Shown: positions 37,599-50,463, counted from the first letter of the stretch. The stretch: DNA of 64,000 bases from Allodiplogaster sudhausi (GCA_945643635.1 CALZFC010000020.1:5395001-5459000), one strand, 5' to 3'. Made by a program: numbers and translations. The notes: generated from the letters alone by a model not told the origin.

Positions 37599-38241
37599 AT
37601 GTGGACGGAAGCGGACACTCTGTGCGTGCTGCCCTCCCGGCTGCGCCTGCTCTGCATCGTAGTCACTGCCCTTCTCATCTGCTCCCTCGTCGCTGCCATC
37701 GCCAACTCTCTCCAGAATGCCCATGCCGGCTCTTCTCCTTTCTGCAAACTACCCAATGCCACCTTCACGCCTGATACTCTGTATTCCTATTTCTCACTCT
37801 CTTCCAAACTGTTGTGCTTTGTCTTCTCTCTCTGTCCCTCTCTTTCATTTCTCTCTCTCTCTCCCTCTCTCTCTCCCCCCCTCTCTCTCTCTCTCTCGCT
37901 CTCTCTCGCTCTCTCTCGCTCTCTCTCTCTCTCTCGCTCTCTCTCTCGCTCTCTCTCTCTCTCGCTCTCTCTCCTCTTGCAGCTGCCCTAAGGAGACGAT
38001 CTTCCTGTACTACAAGTGTTGCAACTTGCCCGTCCACGCACCTTCTCTGCTCTCTTGTTGCCATCACTTCAAAATATGGCTAATGTCAGTCTCGCCTTAT
38101 ATTCTTCACCAAGTACAATATAATCATTTCTTAGTGTGATAAATGTGTAAATGGTTGTATTGCAGGCTGGCTGTGCTGTGCGTGGCTGTCTCCTGTCTTC
38201 TCGGCATTGTATTCATGCTCATTGCTCTCTTCACTGCCTAA
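37599..38241 (+). CDS. Small two-span Cys-rich membrane protein, DUF2650-like
   Basis: Three exons (37599-37780, 37983-38084, 38166-38241) join in frame to 119 residues. A short N-terminus is followed by a strongly hydrophobic span (LLCIVVTALLICSLVAAIA), a lumenal or extracellular loop with PFCKLPN, CPKETIFLYYKCCN and SCCHHFKIWL, and a second span (LAVLCVAVSCLLGIVFMLIA) reaching the C-terminus. The CP....FYYKCC...CC....W pattern immediately before the last span matches my recollection of DUF2650, a nematode-restricted family of unknown function. The first intron is largely (CT)n running up to the acceptor. The start is the first Met before the hydrophobic span; an upstream in-frame extension exists but begins inside intron-like sequence. 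Confidence 0.7.
37835..37980 (+). repeat. (CT)n tract forming the polypyrimidine tract of an intron
   Basis: About 145 bp of CT with regular CTCG interruptions runs directly into the acceptor TTGCAG at 37982, so the microsatellite itself serves as the polypyrimidine tract. Confidence 0.9.
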
Positions 38242-39613
38242 ACAAACAATCAACATATACAATATGCATATTAATATGTCAACATGATTATTCCCCATAA
38301 ATTCCATAACCCTTCATCGAAAATATGAATTATGTACGTAAATACAAATTTTAAGCCTTCTGTAATATTCAAACGTGTATATAAATGTATCTCTTTAGTG
38401 GAACTAATGACTGTTTTTTCCTCGATTAGGTTATACGATGTGATCTGCAGAAATGTGACCAATACTTGCCTTGAAAGCGAAAATAAAAATGCGGTGGCTC
38501 TGGCTCATTGCAGCATTGATACATAAACATGTTCTTGTAGACGGAGCTGCCCTTGGCTGTTTACAAAATGACTTTTTCGTGCCCCCTGAGAAGAAGACTG
38601 ATTCCTATCGAACAGACGGGCTCGGCTGATATGTTCGGACCTGCCATTCCATTCCATGTCCACAGGGCATTCTCTCACTTCTTGCACAAGTCTCGATCTC
38701 TTGGCGGATCACTTTCTAGATCTACTCTCTCTTTCTCTCTCTTTACCTCCAAATATCTTGTTCTTTTCACTCCTCACCCTCTCTCTTTCTCCGTCAACTC
38801 ATTCAGTATCATTTCCTTTCTCTCTCTCTCTGTCTCTCTCTCTCTTCCCTCTTTCTTCGTTCCGTAGCAGCTCCCTGGTGGTTGTAATAGCCTCTCGCCT
38901 TGGCGGTTATCTCTTGTGTGCCTGGAGGCGATTCAGCTTGCGTACTACTCATTTTCCTCTGACACCCTCACCCTTACTATTTTCTCTTACACCCTCAGGG
39001 CAGCTTCAACAAAGGCGTACATTTACTGCTCTCGGAACATTCCAGACGCAATTTTAGTCTTGCTAATTGCCTAATGACATTTTTCGCATCCGTCTCCTTT
39101 TTGTCCTGGTATTGTCACAGTTTCATCGATCGTTCGCACTGGCTAATTTGAATTTATGAATGTACTATATTTTCATGTACGTATTCATTTCGTCAATGTT
39201 TTACATTTAGTTTTGTTCCCACCTGCTTTCCCGTGCGAATAAGTCTCAGGGATGGCTGGTTGTTGTCATCTTCTATCGTTTGTTGATGCTGGAGAGGAGT
39301 GTGTCATCTTAAAAAAAACATCCTCATGGACGCGATCTGCATGTTACATGTGCATGTGGACATCTATTTTGGTTTAAAAAGTACATACATATGTATTTTT
39401 TAAACCAAAATACAGCTCAAGAACCCTTTTCTGAGTGAAATAATGTCATGCGTCTACTTTGTGAGAAATAAAGAGAGATAAGTAGAGAAAAAAATGCTAA
39501 TAATGAGTTTCTTGAGGAGCCTGGCTGAGAGGCAGACAGAGCACAAAGAAAAAGAAGAACAGCAGTTGAAAACGGGTTGAAGGGTGAAGAGGGGCCAAGG
39601 AAGAACGGCTACC
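38242..39613. other. Spacer between small membrane protein and SORBS genes
   Basis: About 1.4 kb. Contains a short open frame for a possible 46-residue secreted peptide (38489-38629, see findings), pyrimidine-rich sequence at 38720-38860 and a near-perfect hairpin at 39366-39412. No other gene supported; the SORBS promoter should lie near its right end. Confidence 0.45.
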
Positions 39614-39754
39614 ATGAACAACGCCACTCCTTCCGTCGCTGCTCTTCGTGACAAGATTGGCAGGCAGCTTGAAGTACTTTCTCTCTCCCTTCCTCTTTCT
39701 ATCTCTCTGTCTCTGTCGCTCTCTCTCTCTCTTCCTCTCTCCCACTTCCCTCTT

Positions 39755-39798
<44 letters not shown>

Positions 39799-42700
39799 CT
39801 CTTCTAGATTCGCTCACCAACCCCTCTGTCGATGGCTCGCCCCACCAACCAGAGTTGGAAAGAGAGTTCGGTGCGTGTGTTCGAGCCAAGCTACGAGACG
39901 AACGGCCGCCTTTCCCAGCTCGGCCGAGTCGTGGACGGCGTGCCCCAGTCAGCCGACAGCTTTTATCAGGTACTCAATGAGGCAATTGGGAATCAAAGTT
40001 TCTGGATAAGGCAATGAGGTAAGAATTCTGCTGTTGTCGAGAATTTCGAAAGTCTTCTTGAACACGAATAAATATGTATGTATGTATATTGGTATGTTCT
40101 TTTCTTGCAGGGCGTGCCTCCACCTTCGTATTCTTTCGTTCCCAATCGGAAGACTCAGCAAGCTCCTCCGCCCCCCTCGAACGACGACACGGAGAGTCTG
40201 CGCTCGTCCACGACGACCTCGGACGGCGAATCTGGCGGCGTCCGTCAGCCCTCCGCCGCCGCGTCCACGGCACCCGACTCTACGGACACCTCTGCGCAGT
40301 CCTCTCCCCAGCAGACGGAGAGAGAGGCTGCTGCTCTCGCCATCCCCTCGCACAGCTCGCGCGCCCGCGCCCCCTCCCCCTCGGGCGCCTCTTCTCTTCC
40401 TCCGCCGAGTCCCTGCCCGTCCGACTCCACGACCGGCCGCTCTTCCCAGCTGACGACTCGCGCGCCTTCCCCTTGCCTGCTCGCGCGCCCTCCCCCGCCT
40501 CCCCCTCATCGTACTCAGAATCACTCTCCGCTTCCTCCGCCATCGCCCGTTCAAGCGGCGTCGGCTCCACTCTTCGCGCGTGCCTCGTCCCCCTTTGCTA
40601 CCGGCTCACCAGCACCTTTCCAATCTCAGGCGTCCACATCCTCGCCCTCCTCTGCCTCCCAGCCCCCTCCTTCACATGGCTCTCATCTTCTGTTGAAACT
40701 TCCCTTCAACAGTGGCGCGCTCTGCACAACTCCGACGGCCTCTCCGGCTGGGTCTGAAAATTCGGCTGCATCATCTTTCCTCTTCGAACAGAACGGCTCG
40801 GAGTCGTCTTGTTCCTCGACTCCGATTCCTGAGTCGCTGCGAGCCTCTTCCTCGACCCCTGTGCCCGAGCCCTTGCGTGCCTCCTCGTCTACCCCCGTGC
40901 CGCCCTCTCAGCAGCCCCTCCGTGCCACGTCACACACGCCGGTGCCCTCGTCGGCGCAGCCGATGATGTCGATTCGAGTGGAGCGGTCGCGGCTGCAGAC
41001 GCCGGTGCTGTCATCCACTGACTTGGAGAGTGCGGAACTGAGCAGACAGAGGGAGGGAGGAATGGCTCCGCTCCATCCATACGCCACTCTGAGACGGACT
41101 CCCAGCTACTCGGCTGAGGTTCATTCCGGCTATTCATACTCAGAGAATGCGACGGAAAACAACAACACTCCTTCTTCTTTCTCTCCTCAAGCAACCGGTT
41201 ATTCCAATGCCCCTTCCACAGCACAGATAACAATGAACATCTTGACAGACTCGGCATCCCCTTCTTCTGCCACTCAAAACAATCCTTTCCAAGACGCACC
41301 GCCCCCCACACTCCTCCAGGAAAGTGACAGCAATAACCACTCTCCTTCCACCTTCCATGACTCTTCTCATTCTCGCCACACTCCGCCCTTTTACTACCAT
41401 GACAGTTCACTCCCTGTCACAAGGACTACCTTCCAAGACCCATCCGGACCCCTTCCGACTCCCTATTCCGAGTCTTCAGCTCCCGTCTTCCCTTCCTACT
41501 CAGCTCCATTTTCATCTGCGCCTCCCGCACTGAGTGCCAGGAACTCGGAGCCGTTCTCGGCGCTGCCGAACTCGGTTCTAACCCCGCCAACAGCACAGCC
41601 GACTCGGGAGAAGACGCCAGAAGAACATGAGATGCACATTCCTAAGCCGACTCCGCCGGCGCCTCCGGCAAAGAGCTTCAAGAACGACGACTCCGACATG
41701 AACATCTGGTACCGGAGCATGTTCCAGAAGCTGCACAAGTTACAGAATGGCGGTTAGTCGCTCTCTCTTTCTCGCTCTTTCTCCCTCAATGTGCTCTGTC
41801 TTTTACATCCTCTTATGTCCTTGCTGCAACTTCAATGCGCGCCCTCTCTCTCTCTCTCTTTCTCTGTCTCTCTCTCACGTTCCCTCTCCCTCTCTTTCAA
41901 TGAGGCCACATGACCTACGTCGAACATCATTTCATTTTCCTTTGCTAAAGTCACTTCTTATCTTTTTCCTCACTCTGTACCTTCATGCTTACATTTTTTG
42001 ACGACGAACTGCTCCGAAGGAGCCAACATATGAAGAGAGTGTGGGGAGAAAGAGAGAGAAAGAGAGAGAGAGAAAGAATGAATGAAAGAAAGAAGAAGAG
42101 AGAGAAAGAAAGAAAGATAGAGAAAGAGAGATAAGAGAAAAGAGATTTTAACAAGAAGGAGGCAAGAGGATGTGGCACACTCTTCTAACTTCAGTCTACG
42201 GCTACTTGTGCTTCTGTTTCTCCCCTGCGCTTTTGTTTGTTATTCCGAGTAGGAGAGATGAGAAAAGGATGTCAGTCTGTAGAGACTTACGAGGATCTCT
42301 TCATATCCTCAGCATCATTAAATTTCCAAGCCTCGGTCTCCTCTTTCCTTTCTCTCCTTATTCATTTGCCTTCCTGAAAGCTGCTCTGGATTCTGAATAG
42401 ACGCCGCTCTTTGTTTCCATAAGCTTACAATTAGTGGTCACAATGCGATTACGAGCGAGTGTAATCGAGAGGGCAGCTGAGAGAAAAAAGGAACCAGGAG
42501 CTGGAGTGCGCGAGACAATGAGAGACGAAGACAGGGAAACATTTCAGAGTGAGAGAGCAGAGAAAGTGACAGAAGAGAGAAAATAATCAGAAGATGCAAG
42601 AGGATTATAGACAGAGGATGAAAAAAGAGAGGCAGCAAGCATGGAAGAGAAAAAGCCGAAAGGAAGATATAACTGAGAATGGGAGGAAGTAGACATCGAG

Positions 42701-45700
42701 TGTTTGCCTAGAGCAGAAAAGCAGAGATAGAAAGAGAGAAAGAAGAAAAGAAAGAGATAGAGAAATTGAGAGAAAGAGATACAGAGAGATACAGACAAAG
42801 ACAGGGAAAGATATTGCGAAGAGAGATGCAGATGCGCGATAGAAACTCTGAGAGTCAAACACGAAATGAAGAAGAGTGAGAGGAAAGGGAAGGGAATAGG
42901 AGAGGCTTACGTACCAGAAGAATAAATAATGCACTTGGTGCTGGTGGTTGAGGGAAGGCTGCCAGGAGAGAGGAAATAGAGATATAGAGAAAGAGAGATA
43001 GAAAGAGAGATAGAAAGAGAGATAGAGAGGGACAGAGAAATGAAGAGAACGGGTGAAGTGAGAGAGATAGAGAAAGAGATATGGATAGAGAGTGAGGGAA
43101 GGAGAAGTGGCAATGAACAGGAGGAACATTCCAGATTACTCTTCCTCCCCTTGCGCGTCCTCTTTTTCCTCCCACGATGTCTCTCTTTATAGTTCTGTGT
43201 TTGACAAGAAACATGCTCGAATTCCCATAACAATCACAGTTTTTTTTATCATTAGGCATACCTGTTTATCCTTTCAACTCTTTCAGATGAGTCGATCCTG
43301 AAACGTTATCTTCCGGGATCGCAGTCTGGTTCGGATTGATCTTTCAATAATGTTTTTATTTTATTTTACCATAACATTTCACTTGTCTTTTATGCAAGCT
43401 GCGGCTGATATTCTTGTCTGACTCATTGAGATTTGACGAGAGCGAATGGCGGAGGAGTGAGGCAGACGACTACTCTGAGTCGCCAGCCTTCTCCCACTCC
43501 TCACGAGAATACTCTCCCGCCACGTCCAGGTTCAAATGTCTTTATCTTCCAGATGGAAGTTCTCCTTCCTTGACAGCCTCCTCCGCCGCCATCTCGAGTC
43601 TTGCCTTCGACAACATCGAAGAGGCACTCGACGGCTTGGCCGCTTCACTCTCTTCCACTTCCCTTTCGCCAACCGGCGCCTCTTCTTTGAGATGTTAGAA
43701 TTCTCAATGAATTTTAAGATTTAATTAAAAATTATGCGACTTCATCATAGGACACTTACAATGACTACTGCTACTTGCAATGACTAACAAATGTTTCCTC
43801 TAATTACTGTTAATAACTGTCGCTAATTCATCTTTCCTGCTCGTAAACAGCTCTCCATTGTGTTCCTAGCGGAGAGAGGCCCCCGCATGCCTGGTTCTCA
43901 TCCGGATGTCTCCACTTCCTCGCCGTCCACTTCGTCTTCGTCCTCCACTCGCCCTCGTCACTTCCACATTCCCTCCCACCGGCTGGACGAGCGGCGCCCT
44001 CCTCGGCCGCCGGCGGCAGTCCATTTCTGTTGTCGTTGCCGGCCCTCTCCACGAGACGCGACCCTGCTCGAGGAGATCGCCGTCCATCTGGCGAAGGAAA
44101 GTGGCGACGAGGCGAGGAAGCGTCTTGAGACTGCTAAGAGAATCGGTTACTCCAGAAGATGAAATGAGAAAACTAACCCCCGTTCTGCAATGACATTACA
44201 ACTTTATCATTGCTCTTCCTCTTAATTATCCAACGTTTTGAGCAGAATGTTTGTAATATTCCAGTTACTAATGACTGAATAGAATGAGTGAATGTCATAT
44301 CCACGAGCAGTTCTCCGCCTGCAGCAGTGAGTCGAATCGCGGAGTCGCTGGACCGCGCCGTGGCTGAGATGCGCGGCTGTCTCTGGCAACTCGAGGCCTC
44401 CTCGACCCCTGCATGTCAGGCCATTCCCTTCCATCGTACTTACTTACTAACACTAATGTTCACGTATTAAATGAACTCTTAATGATTCAAATTATCGTCA
44501 TTTGTTACGACTTTTTTATTTTTTTTATTGTAATAACTGTAGAGTACTCACAGACTGTATTCTGCATAACGGACACGTATTTCCATTAACAGCATGCAGA
44601 ATACTATTTACTGAAGCTCATGGTTAGTATCAATTATTTGGATTTTTCAAACATAGTATTGAAAATTAGTTTTTCAGCTCAACAACTCTCGGTAGAGATT
44701 TCCGATCTGAAGAAGCGGACAGCTGATGAGATGAACAGCTACCGCGCCAAGGCAGAGCGACTCGGCGGAGAGCTGGCAGCTGCTGGAGGGGGACGCCACT
44801 CTTACATGTTAACCATCTTCTTCTTCCTCTCTTTTCTCTATCTGTATCTCTCTGATCCCTCTCTCCTGCACTATCTCCTTCTCTCTCTGACGATCTCTGT
44901 CCTAGAAGTCTTTCTCTCATTCCCGATCTACAAAATCGAATCTTTTCCTTCTCTTTTCACCTCTGTGTTGCCTCCAATATTTTTTTCTGAATCTCCAGTT
45001 CTCCCCTGGTGATATTCTCTCATCAATATCGTATTCTTTCATTCTTCTGTTATCTTTCTTCTTCTCCCATCATGCACTTTTTATCTGTTTGTAAAGAGCT
45101 TCGCAACTTACTGCGATGTTTTGCCAGTGATTCTTTGGGTCAAGAGCTGAAAAAATCCTTCGTATTTTTCACGCCTTGCGACTTCTTAACTTACATACCT
45201 TTTTTTAAACATTTATCGTTGTCCATTCAATCGATCCCTACGGTATATATGAAAAAGGCTGAAAAGAGAATAGAAATATGCGAGTGCTTCAGCACTCAAA
45301 GAACGTTTACACACATTCAAAGTAAATATAGAACCCGAAGAACCACTGAACGCTGCCTCCAAGAAGTCCACTAGTTCCTGCATCCCGTCCGTTCCTCTCT
45401 AAGAAAAATCCAATTGTTACTCGTCCCTCATCTGCTACTTTCTTATCTTCTATTATTGAAGATTCACAATAATTGATACTGTCAATCATCCTTCATAAAC
45501 TTCAAGATTTTACGAGAAGTCGAAAACCAAAAAAAAATTCAGATATGTACATAGTTGTGCCATCGTCTTCCCTGTTCCTCAACCTTAAATCTCTGCAGCC
45601 CTTCCGCAGCTCCGCAGCTCCAGTCGAATGTCGACCGCTTCACTGGAATGCTTCGGCAGTACGGAGGGGACGAGTCGCCTAGACAGAATTCAGCCAGCAA

Positions 45701-45772
45701 TCGCATGGCCGTCGCACTCTACAGATTCGTGCCCCAGACTGAGAGGTATTCTTAGGATGGGAGGAAGAGCGC

Positions 45773-45813
<41 letters not shown>

Positions 45814-47716
45814 CGGGAGAAAGAACGAGGGGAAGAGAGAGGGAGAGATGAAAAGAGAGAGAGAGAGACCGAGAGAGAGAGAGAGGAGGATGTAAGATAG
45901 AAAAGAAAAGGAGAGAAGAGAGCTCTATTGAGAGAAAAATACAAGAGAATGCATGGTATTCTTCTTAGCTAGCTGTAAGTTATATTCTCCATGCGCAGAG
46001 AACTGGCGCTGAACAAGGGCGACATCGTGCGTCTTCGAAAGGAGATCGATGGGAACTGGGTGGAGGGAGAGCGGAATGGAAAAGTCGGAATCTTCCCGGC
46101 AAGCTATGTCCAGGTTCGCCATTTCTTTACTTCGCACGACATATGTACATATGTATGTACATATGCATGTTTTTATTCGCTTAATTAATGCTGCAAATGA
46201 TATTTAAAACCATGGTAATTTTTTACATTAAATTTCTTTTCATTTCAACGAAGAACAATTGTGCCGAATTGAATTTTGATTTTTCCATCTAATTATATAA
46301 TGTTATAATTGAAGGAAGAGCAGCTGAACGAGAAGCGTGAGCGTCTTCGCTCCATTTACCCATTTACGGCGCGAAATTCAAACGAGATATCTCTCAAGGT
46401 CGGCGACATCCTCACCTTCCGGCGGCCCATCGACGACAACTGGACAGAGGTCAGACTAAGAGAACACTATTTCCCTTTTAACGTTATTCTCTTTCCTTAC
46501 TATTAACTCTTATTTCTGTCTTATTTTTCGGCGTTTATTTATTATCATTTCTAGATAAAACTGACAAATGCAGGGAACTACTGCGATCGGCGAGATTGGC
46601 ATCTTCCCAACGTCTTATGTCCGGCCACTGGAAGAGACGGGAGGGGATCGGGCGAGGACGCCGACTCAACCGGCTGGAATACCGCCGGAGAGGCCGAAGA
46701 CGCCGCACTCCCTGCCGCACCCTTTCCCTTCTCATCCCGACCCTCCCTCCACTCGTTCTCTCTCTCACCCTCTCTATCCCAACCCTCCCTCTTCCACTCG
46801 CCCTCTCTCTCACCCTGTCTCTCACTCTCTCTACCACGATCAGCATCGCAGCTCGCCTCTCCCTCCTTTCCCACATACAAATCATTCGAATCCCGCTGCC
46901 CCTCCCTACCAGATCCAACCCCAGAATGCCCAACCAACCCTCCGACCAGTTGCCCACTTCGCCGACTCTCCACTGCCTCCACCACAGCCACCTCTGCCAT
47001 GTGCTGGAACTCTAATTGGAAAGGCCCCTAACATGCAGAATGGACATCACCCTGCTCAGTACATTTCTCCTTTTCTTCTCACTCTAGGTTTACTAATTCA
47101 TTTCTCTCTCGCATATTTTAGCCACGTCTCCCTTTTAATTTTTGCTCATTAAGCTGTTTTATCCATGATGAAAATAATGCTTTCTGCAGGGGTGAGGATC
47201 GATTGAAAGAGAAGGTCGTGAAATGGCAACGAAATCACTCAGGCAATCGATTCACGGGAAGCGCAAATCTCATACCGAAGGGAGCAGAAACGTATGCTCC
47301 ATTGCTAGTAGACATCTGATCCTCCTTTGACCATTTGTAGTGTGCCTCTTCCATGCCATTCCTATCAGTCTCCCTCTCTAATCACCCTTATCTTTATCCA
47401 TTTCGCAGCTACCGCGCCATCTACCCGTACACGCCATGCAATGAAGATGAATTGGACCTCCAGCCAGATGACATCGTCTTCGTCGTGGAGAAATGCGACG
47501 ATGGATGGTACATTGGTCAGTGAACTCTGGTTATTTGAAGGAGGGCAATGATGGAGAGAGAGAGAGAGAGAAGGAGAACGATAAAGATAGAGAGAGAGAC
47601 CGAGGCTAAAAGTTTAAAGAGAGAGAGAGAAGGAGAACGATAAAGATAGAGAGAGAGACCGAGGCTAAAAGTTTAAAGAGAGAGATAGACGGAGAGAGAT
47701 AGACAGAGAGCGAGAT

Positions 47717-47771
<55 letters not shown>

Positions 47772-47865
47772 GGAAGAGAGGAGAACGATAAATATGAAGA
47801 GAGATAGGGAACAAGGTTGAGAATTGAGTTAGAGAAAGAGAGCGAGAGCTGAGAGAGAGGGACGA

Positions 47866-47912
<47 letters not shown>

Positions 47913-47971
47913 GTGGGAGAGAAAAAAAATATGATACAAATGTCAGAAATTGATGTTTGGTGAGAGGGAGA

Positions 47972-48021
<50 letters not shown>

Positions 48022-48123
48022 TGGTCAACAAGGTGTAACCATTAAAATGTATCTATTCTAGGAACACTTCTTCGAACCGGCCAATTCGGGACGTTTCCTG
48101 GGAATTTCGTTGAGAAACACTAA
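39614..48123 (+). CDS. sorb-1: Sorbin and SH3 domain-containing adaptor (SORBS/vinexin family)
   Basis: Exons 39614-39673, 39808-39969 and 40111-41752 encode an N-terminus and a long disordered Pro/Ser-rich region ending in a SoHo (sorbin) motif, [18 protein letters not shown]. Further exons near 43287-43325, 43428-43692, 43855-44150, 44309-44413 and 44680-44810 give low-complexity and coiled-coil parts ([20 protein letters not shown]). Three SH3 domains close the protein: [20 protein letters not shown]...GIFPASYV (45610-46113), [19 protein letters not shown]...GIFPTSYV (46314-46640) and [19 protein letters not shown] with [10 protein letters not shown] and [12 protein letters not shown] (47408-48123). 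SoHo plus three SH3 domains defines the ponsin/vinexin/ArgBP2 family, adaptors at integrin attachments and dense bodies. Between SH3-2 and SH3-3 is a His/Pro/Ser-rich linker (46640-47060). Intron 41753-43286 and others are repeat-filled. Confidence 0.92.
39675..39806 (+). repeat. (CT)n tract in SORBS intron 1
   Basis: About 130 bp pyrimidine-rich tract occupying nearly all of the 134-bp intron 39674-39807 and ending at the TTCTAG acceptor. Confidence 0.9.
42045..43090. repeat. Interrupted GA/GATA-rich repeats in the large SORBS intron
   Basis: Purine-rich blocks at 42045-42150 and 42700-43090 made of GAGA, GAAA and GATA units, within the 1.5-kb intron between the SoHo exon and the next exon. 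A CT-rich block on the same strand lies at 41757-41900. Confidence 0.85.
47545..48020. repeat. (GA)n satellite with tandem 59-bp duplication
   Basis: Almost the whole last SORBS intron is GA repeat, with uninterrupted runs at 47715-47765, 47870-47910 and 47976-48018. A mixed unit beginning GGAGAACGATAAAGATAGAG occurs at about 47572 and again at about 47631, with a shorter copy near 47780. Confidence 0.92.
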
Positions 48124-48912
48124 AGGAAGCGGGAGAAGCGTCTTTGGAGCCCTCACAGTGATACGATTCTATTTTGTGCATGATCCGATAAATATGATAT
48201 ATTTACACAAGTAACTGGAAATGAATTTGTGTTCGTCCGCACTCGGATACAACGGTGATGGAGGGAATGAGAATTACATTCTATGGTCCAAGGAAGAGAA
48301 GTTGAATGGTGAAATGAGATATGCACACATGAAACAGCTAAAAAGTCATGGACTTCCGAATAGGGCTTGATTTCCTTTTGGATTGGATAGGATGTTACTG
48401 AGAGTGTCGGTGAAGTTACATACAAGAAATGACGAATATATATATATATATAACTCGGAGAGTAATGCGATCAATTCAAGGATACACACAAGAAAAAATA
48501 CCATTGGATTTCCGAATTTGCAATACACCTTGGGTGAATACCATTCAAAATAATAGATGTTGGCAGAAATTTAGTTATGAAGCACTAGTATTTTGCAATG
48601 GTGAAAACCGCAATGGATAATACCATTAACTGAGCCCTACCTCAAGTGAGTCAGAAAGTACTCCTTGGCGCAGTTCCATCTTGCGCGTTTTCAGCCACAA
48701 GCGCCAAGTGAGCATATTTATTCCAGCAATCACTGGTAGAAGTACCCGAGATGAAATATGCTAGTGAATATTTCCTCAGAACATTTTTATGACAATTCTT
48801 TTGGAACAGCGAAGTGGGGGAAAAGAGTTGCCAAATACAGCAAGTCAATCGGACTGATTTGAAATGTAAAAACAAACAAGTACAATAACCCAATATAGTA
48901 ATAACAATATAC
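48124..48912. other. Interval downstream of SORBS, 3' part of the RWD gene expected here
   Basis: The RWD gene on the minus strand must continue into this stretch, because its exon ends with a donor at 48912, but I cannot place further exons. A minus-strand segment at about 48180-48290 is related to one at 51945-52035 (see findings). Confidence 0.4.
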
Positions 48913-49573
48913 GCTTTGCCGCCTTTGATTGAGGACCCTCGTTCTCTTGATCCGCTCTAGTGGCATCAGATGCATTAGCAGTCGCAGCAGACGCAGCGGC
49001 CAAGTCATTCGCCCACTCACTCGTCAACTCGTCCGCGTGCTCCTTGGCGTACTCGAAAAGAAGAAAGGAGACAGCCATGCCGACGTTCTCTTCCGCCACG
49101 GCAATCAGCGCTGTTACTAACTGTCAACTGTCACTAACTGCTATTCAATAACTGACAGATTCAACCATGGGCGCCGCCCATATATATCATCTGGATAATT
49201 TCGGCAGCACTCGAATCACTAGCGCGGGTAGTGTGGTGGTAGTGGCTTGGGTACTGGGTGCGTAGGGTGGTAGTTCGGGTCCAGGTGGGAGAAAAATTCT
49301 CAATACGACGGCGCCAGCTTCAACACGACTCTGCATATCAGGCTAGCCAGCACTTCAACTTTTGCAGTTTTTATTCTCATTTTAAACACGGTTTGAACTG
49401 ATTTATATCGAAAATGGCAAATAAAAGCTGCAAAAGCCGATTTACTGGCTAGTTTGTGAGTCGTGTTCGAGGTACTGGATCGCGAGAGATAAGAGAGCCT
49501 CTCCGTATGCCTCCAGTAGGGCCTGCCCCAGATCCAGATGTTGGATTTCGAGAGCGAAAACGTTGTCGGACAT
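48913..49573 (-). CDS. RWD-domain protein, RWDD1/IMPACT-like (partial; 3' exons not resolved)
   Basis: Three exons with matching phases: 49573-49446 starting MSDNVFALEIQHLDLGQALL, 49328-49255 with VVLRIFLPPGPELPPYAP, and 49110-48913 with AVAEENVGMAVSFLLFEYA followed by an acidic Ala-rich helix. The order of a start helix with LLEAYGEAL, a beta strand running into LPPG...PP, and a final AEENxGMxxxFxLxEYxxE helix is the layout of RWD domains; the last part resembles RWDD1 (LQAEENLGM). RWD proteins bind partners such as GCN1 or DRG GTPases. The domain is shorter than usual, so an exon may be missing from my model. It sits directly beside the left arm of the giant inverted repeat. Moderate confidence. 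Confidence 0.5.
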
Positions 49574-50463
49574 GGCACTGGGCCCCAGTAACAAGATTAG
49601 ACGGCAAAAATTTTTTTTCAAAAAATATACTTACGTGAACAGTTAAATGTATGGATAATTTGTGATCTGATGTATCTCGCTTCAAAATCAATGTTTTTAA
49701 ATTTTCTTTTTTTTTATTGGCATCTCCGTTGAATTCTAAACAAAAACTCTGTCGATCTATTTGATCAAATATTATATTTTCATATCGAAAAATAATTTTG
49801 AATATTACAATTTGACCGTTGAATATCTTATATTCAAAACGTTTTGGGTACTATATCTCAAATTGTAGAGCGTTAAAAACTGTATAACATATCTTCTTTT
49901 TGTCTCATGTATCCTTCCCTAGGGGGGGTTAAAATAGGCTCAAATAAGGGTACCTCGGCGACATCGGATTCAAGGAATGCGTGAAAAAAGGTTAAATAAT
50001 TGTTTTAGCATAAAGTGAACCACTTCATTCAATTCAGCGCGTTTTTCTTGTCAGAAAAGTTATATAACAAAATTCACTAAACTATCGTTTTCCACGAAAA
50101 AAAAACTCATTTTTCGATTTTGCTACCATGGACAGAAAATGACCTAAAACTATTCGAATCGTTATATCTTCGACAGATTCAAAGACTACAGAAGGTGAAT
50201 AGTACTATTCTGTACGCGACAAAATTCTCTACAAAATACCTCATTTACATCTGGATAGGACGTCCCTACCAATGACTGTATCGATTTTCCCATGGCGGTC
50301 GCGTCAAAACTGACAGATCAGCATTTTACAACTTTTCGTGCAATCTTAATGTTTCCTACTCATCCAATACACCATTCTGCTCCACGAAGCATCCTGAGGT
50401 CAGAACCGATGTTTATTTTGCAGATTTCCCGTGGTAAAAGCCTGCAAAAGGGTTTGCACGCGC

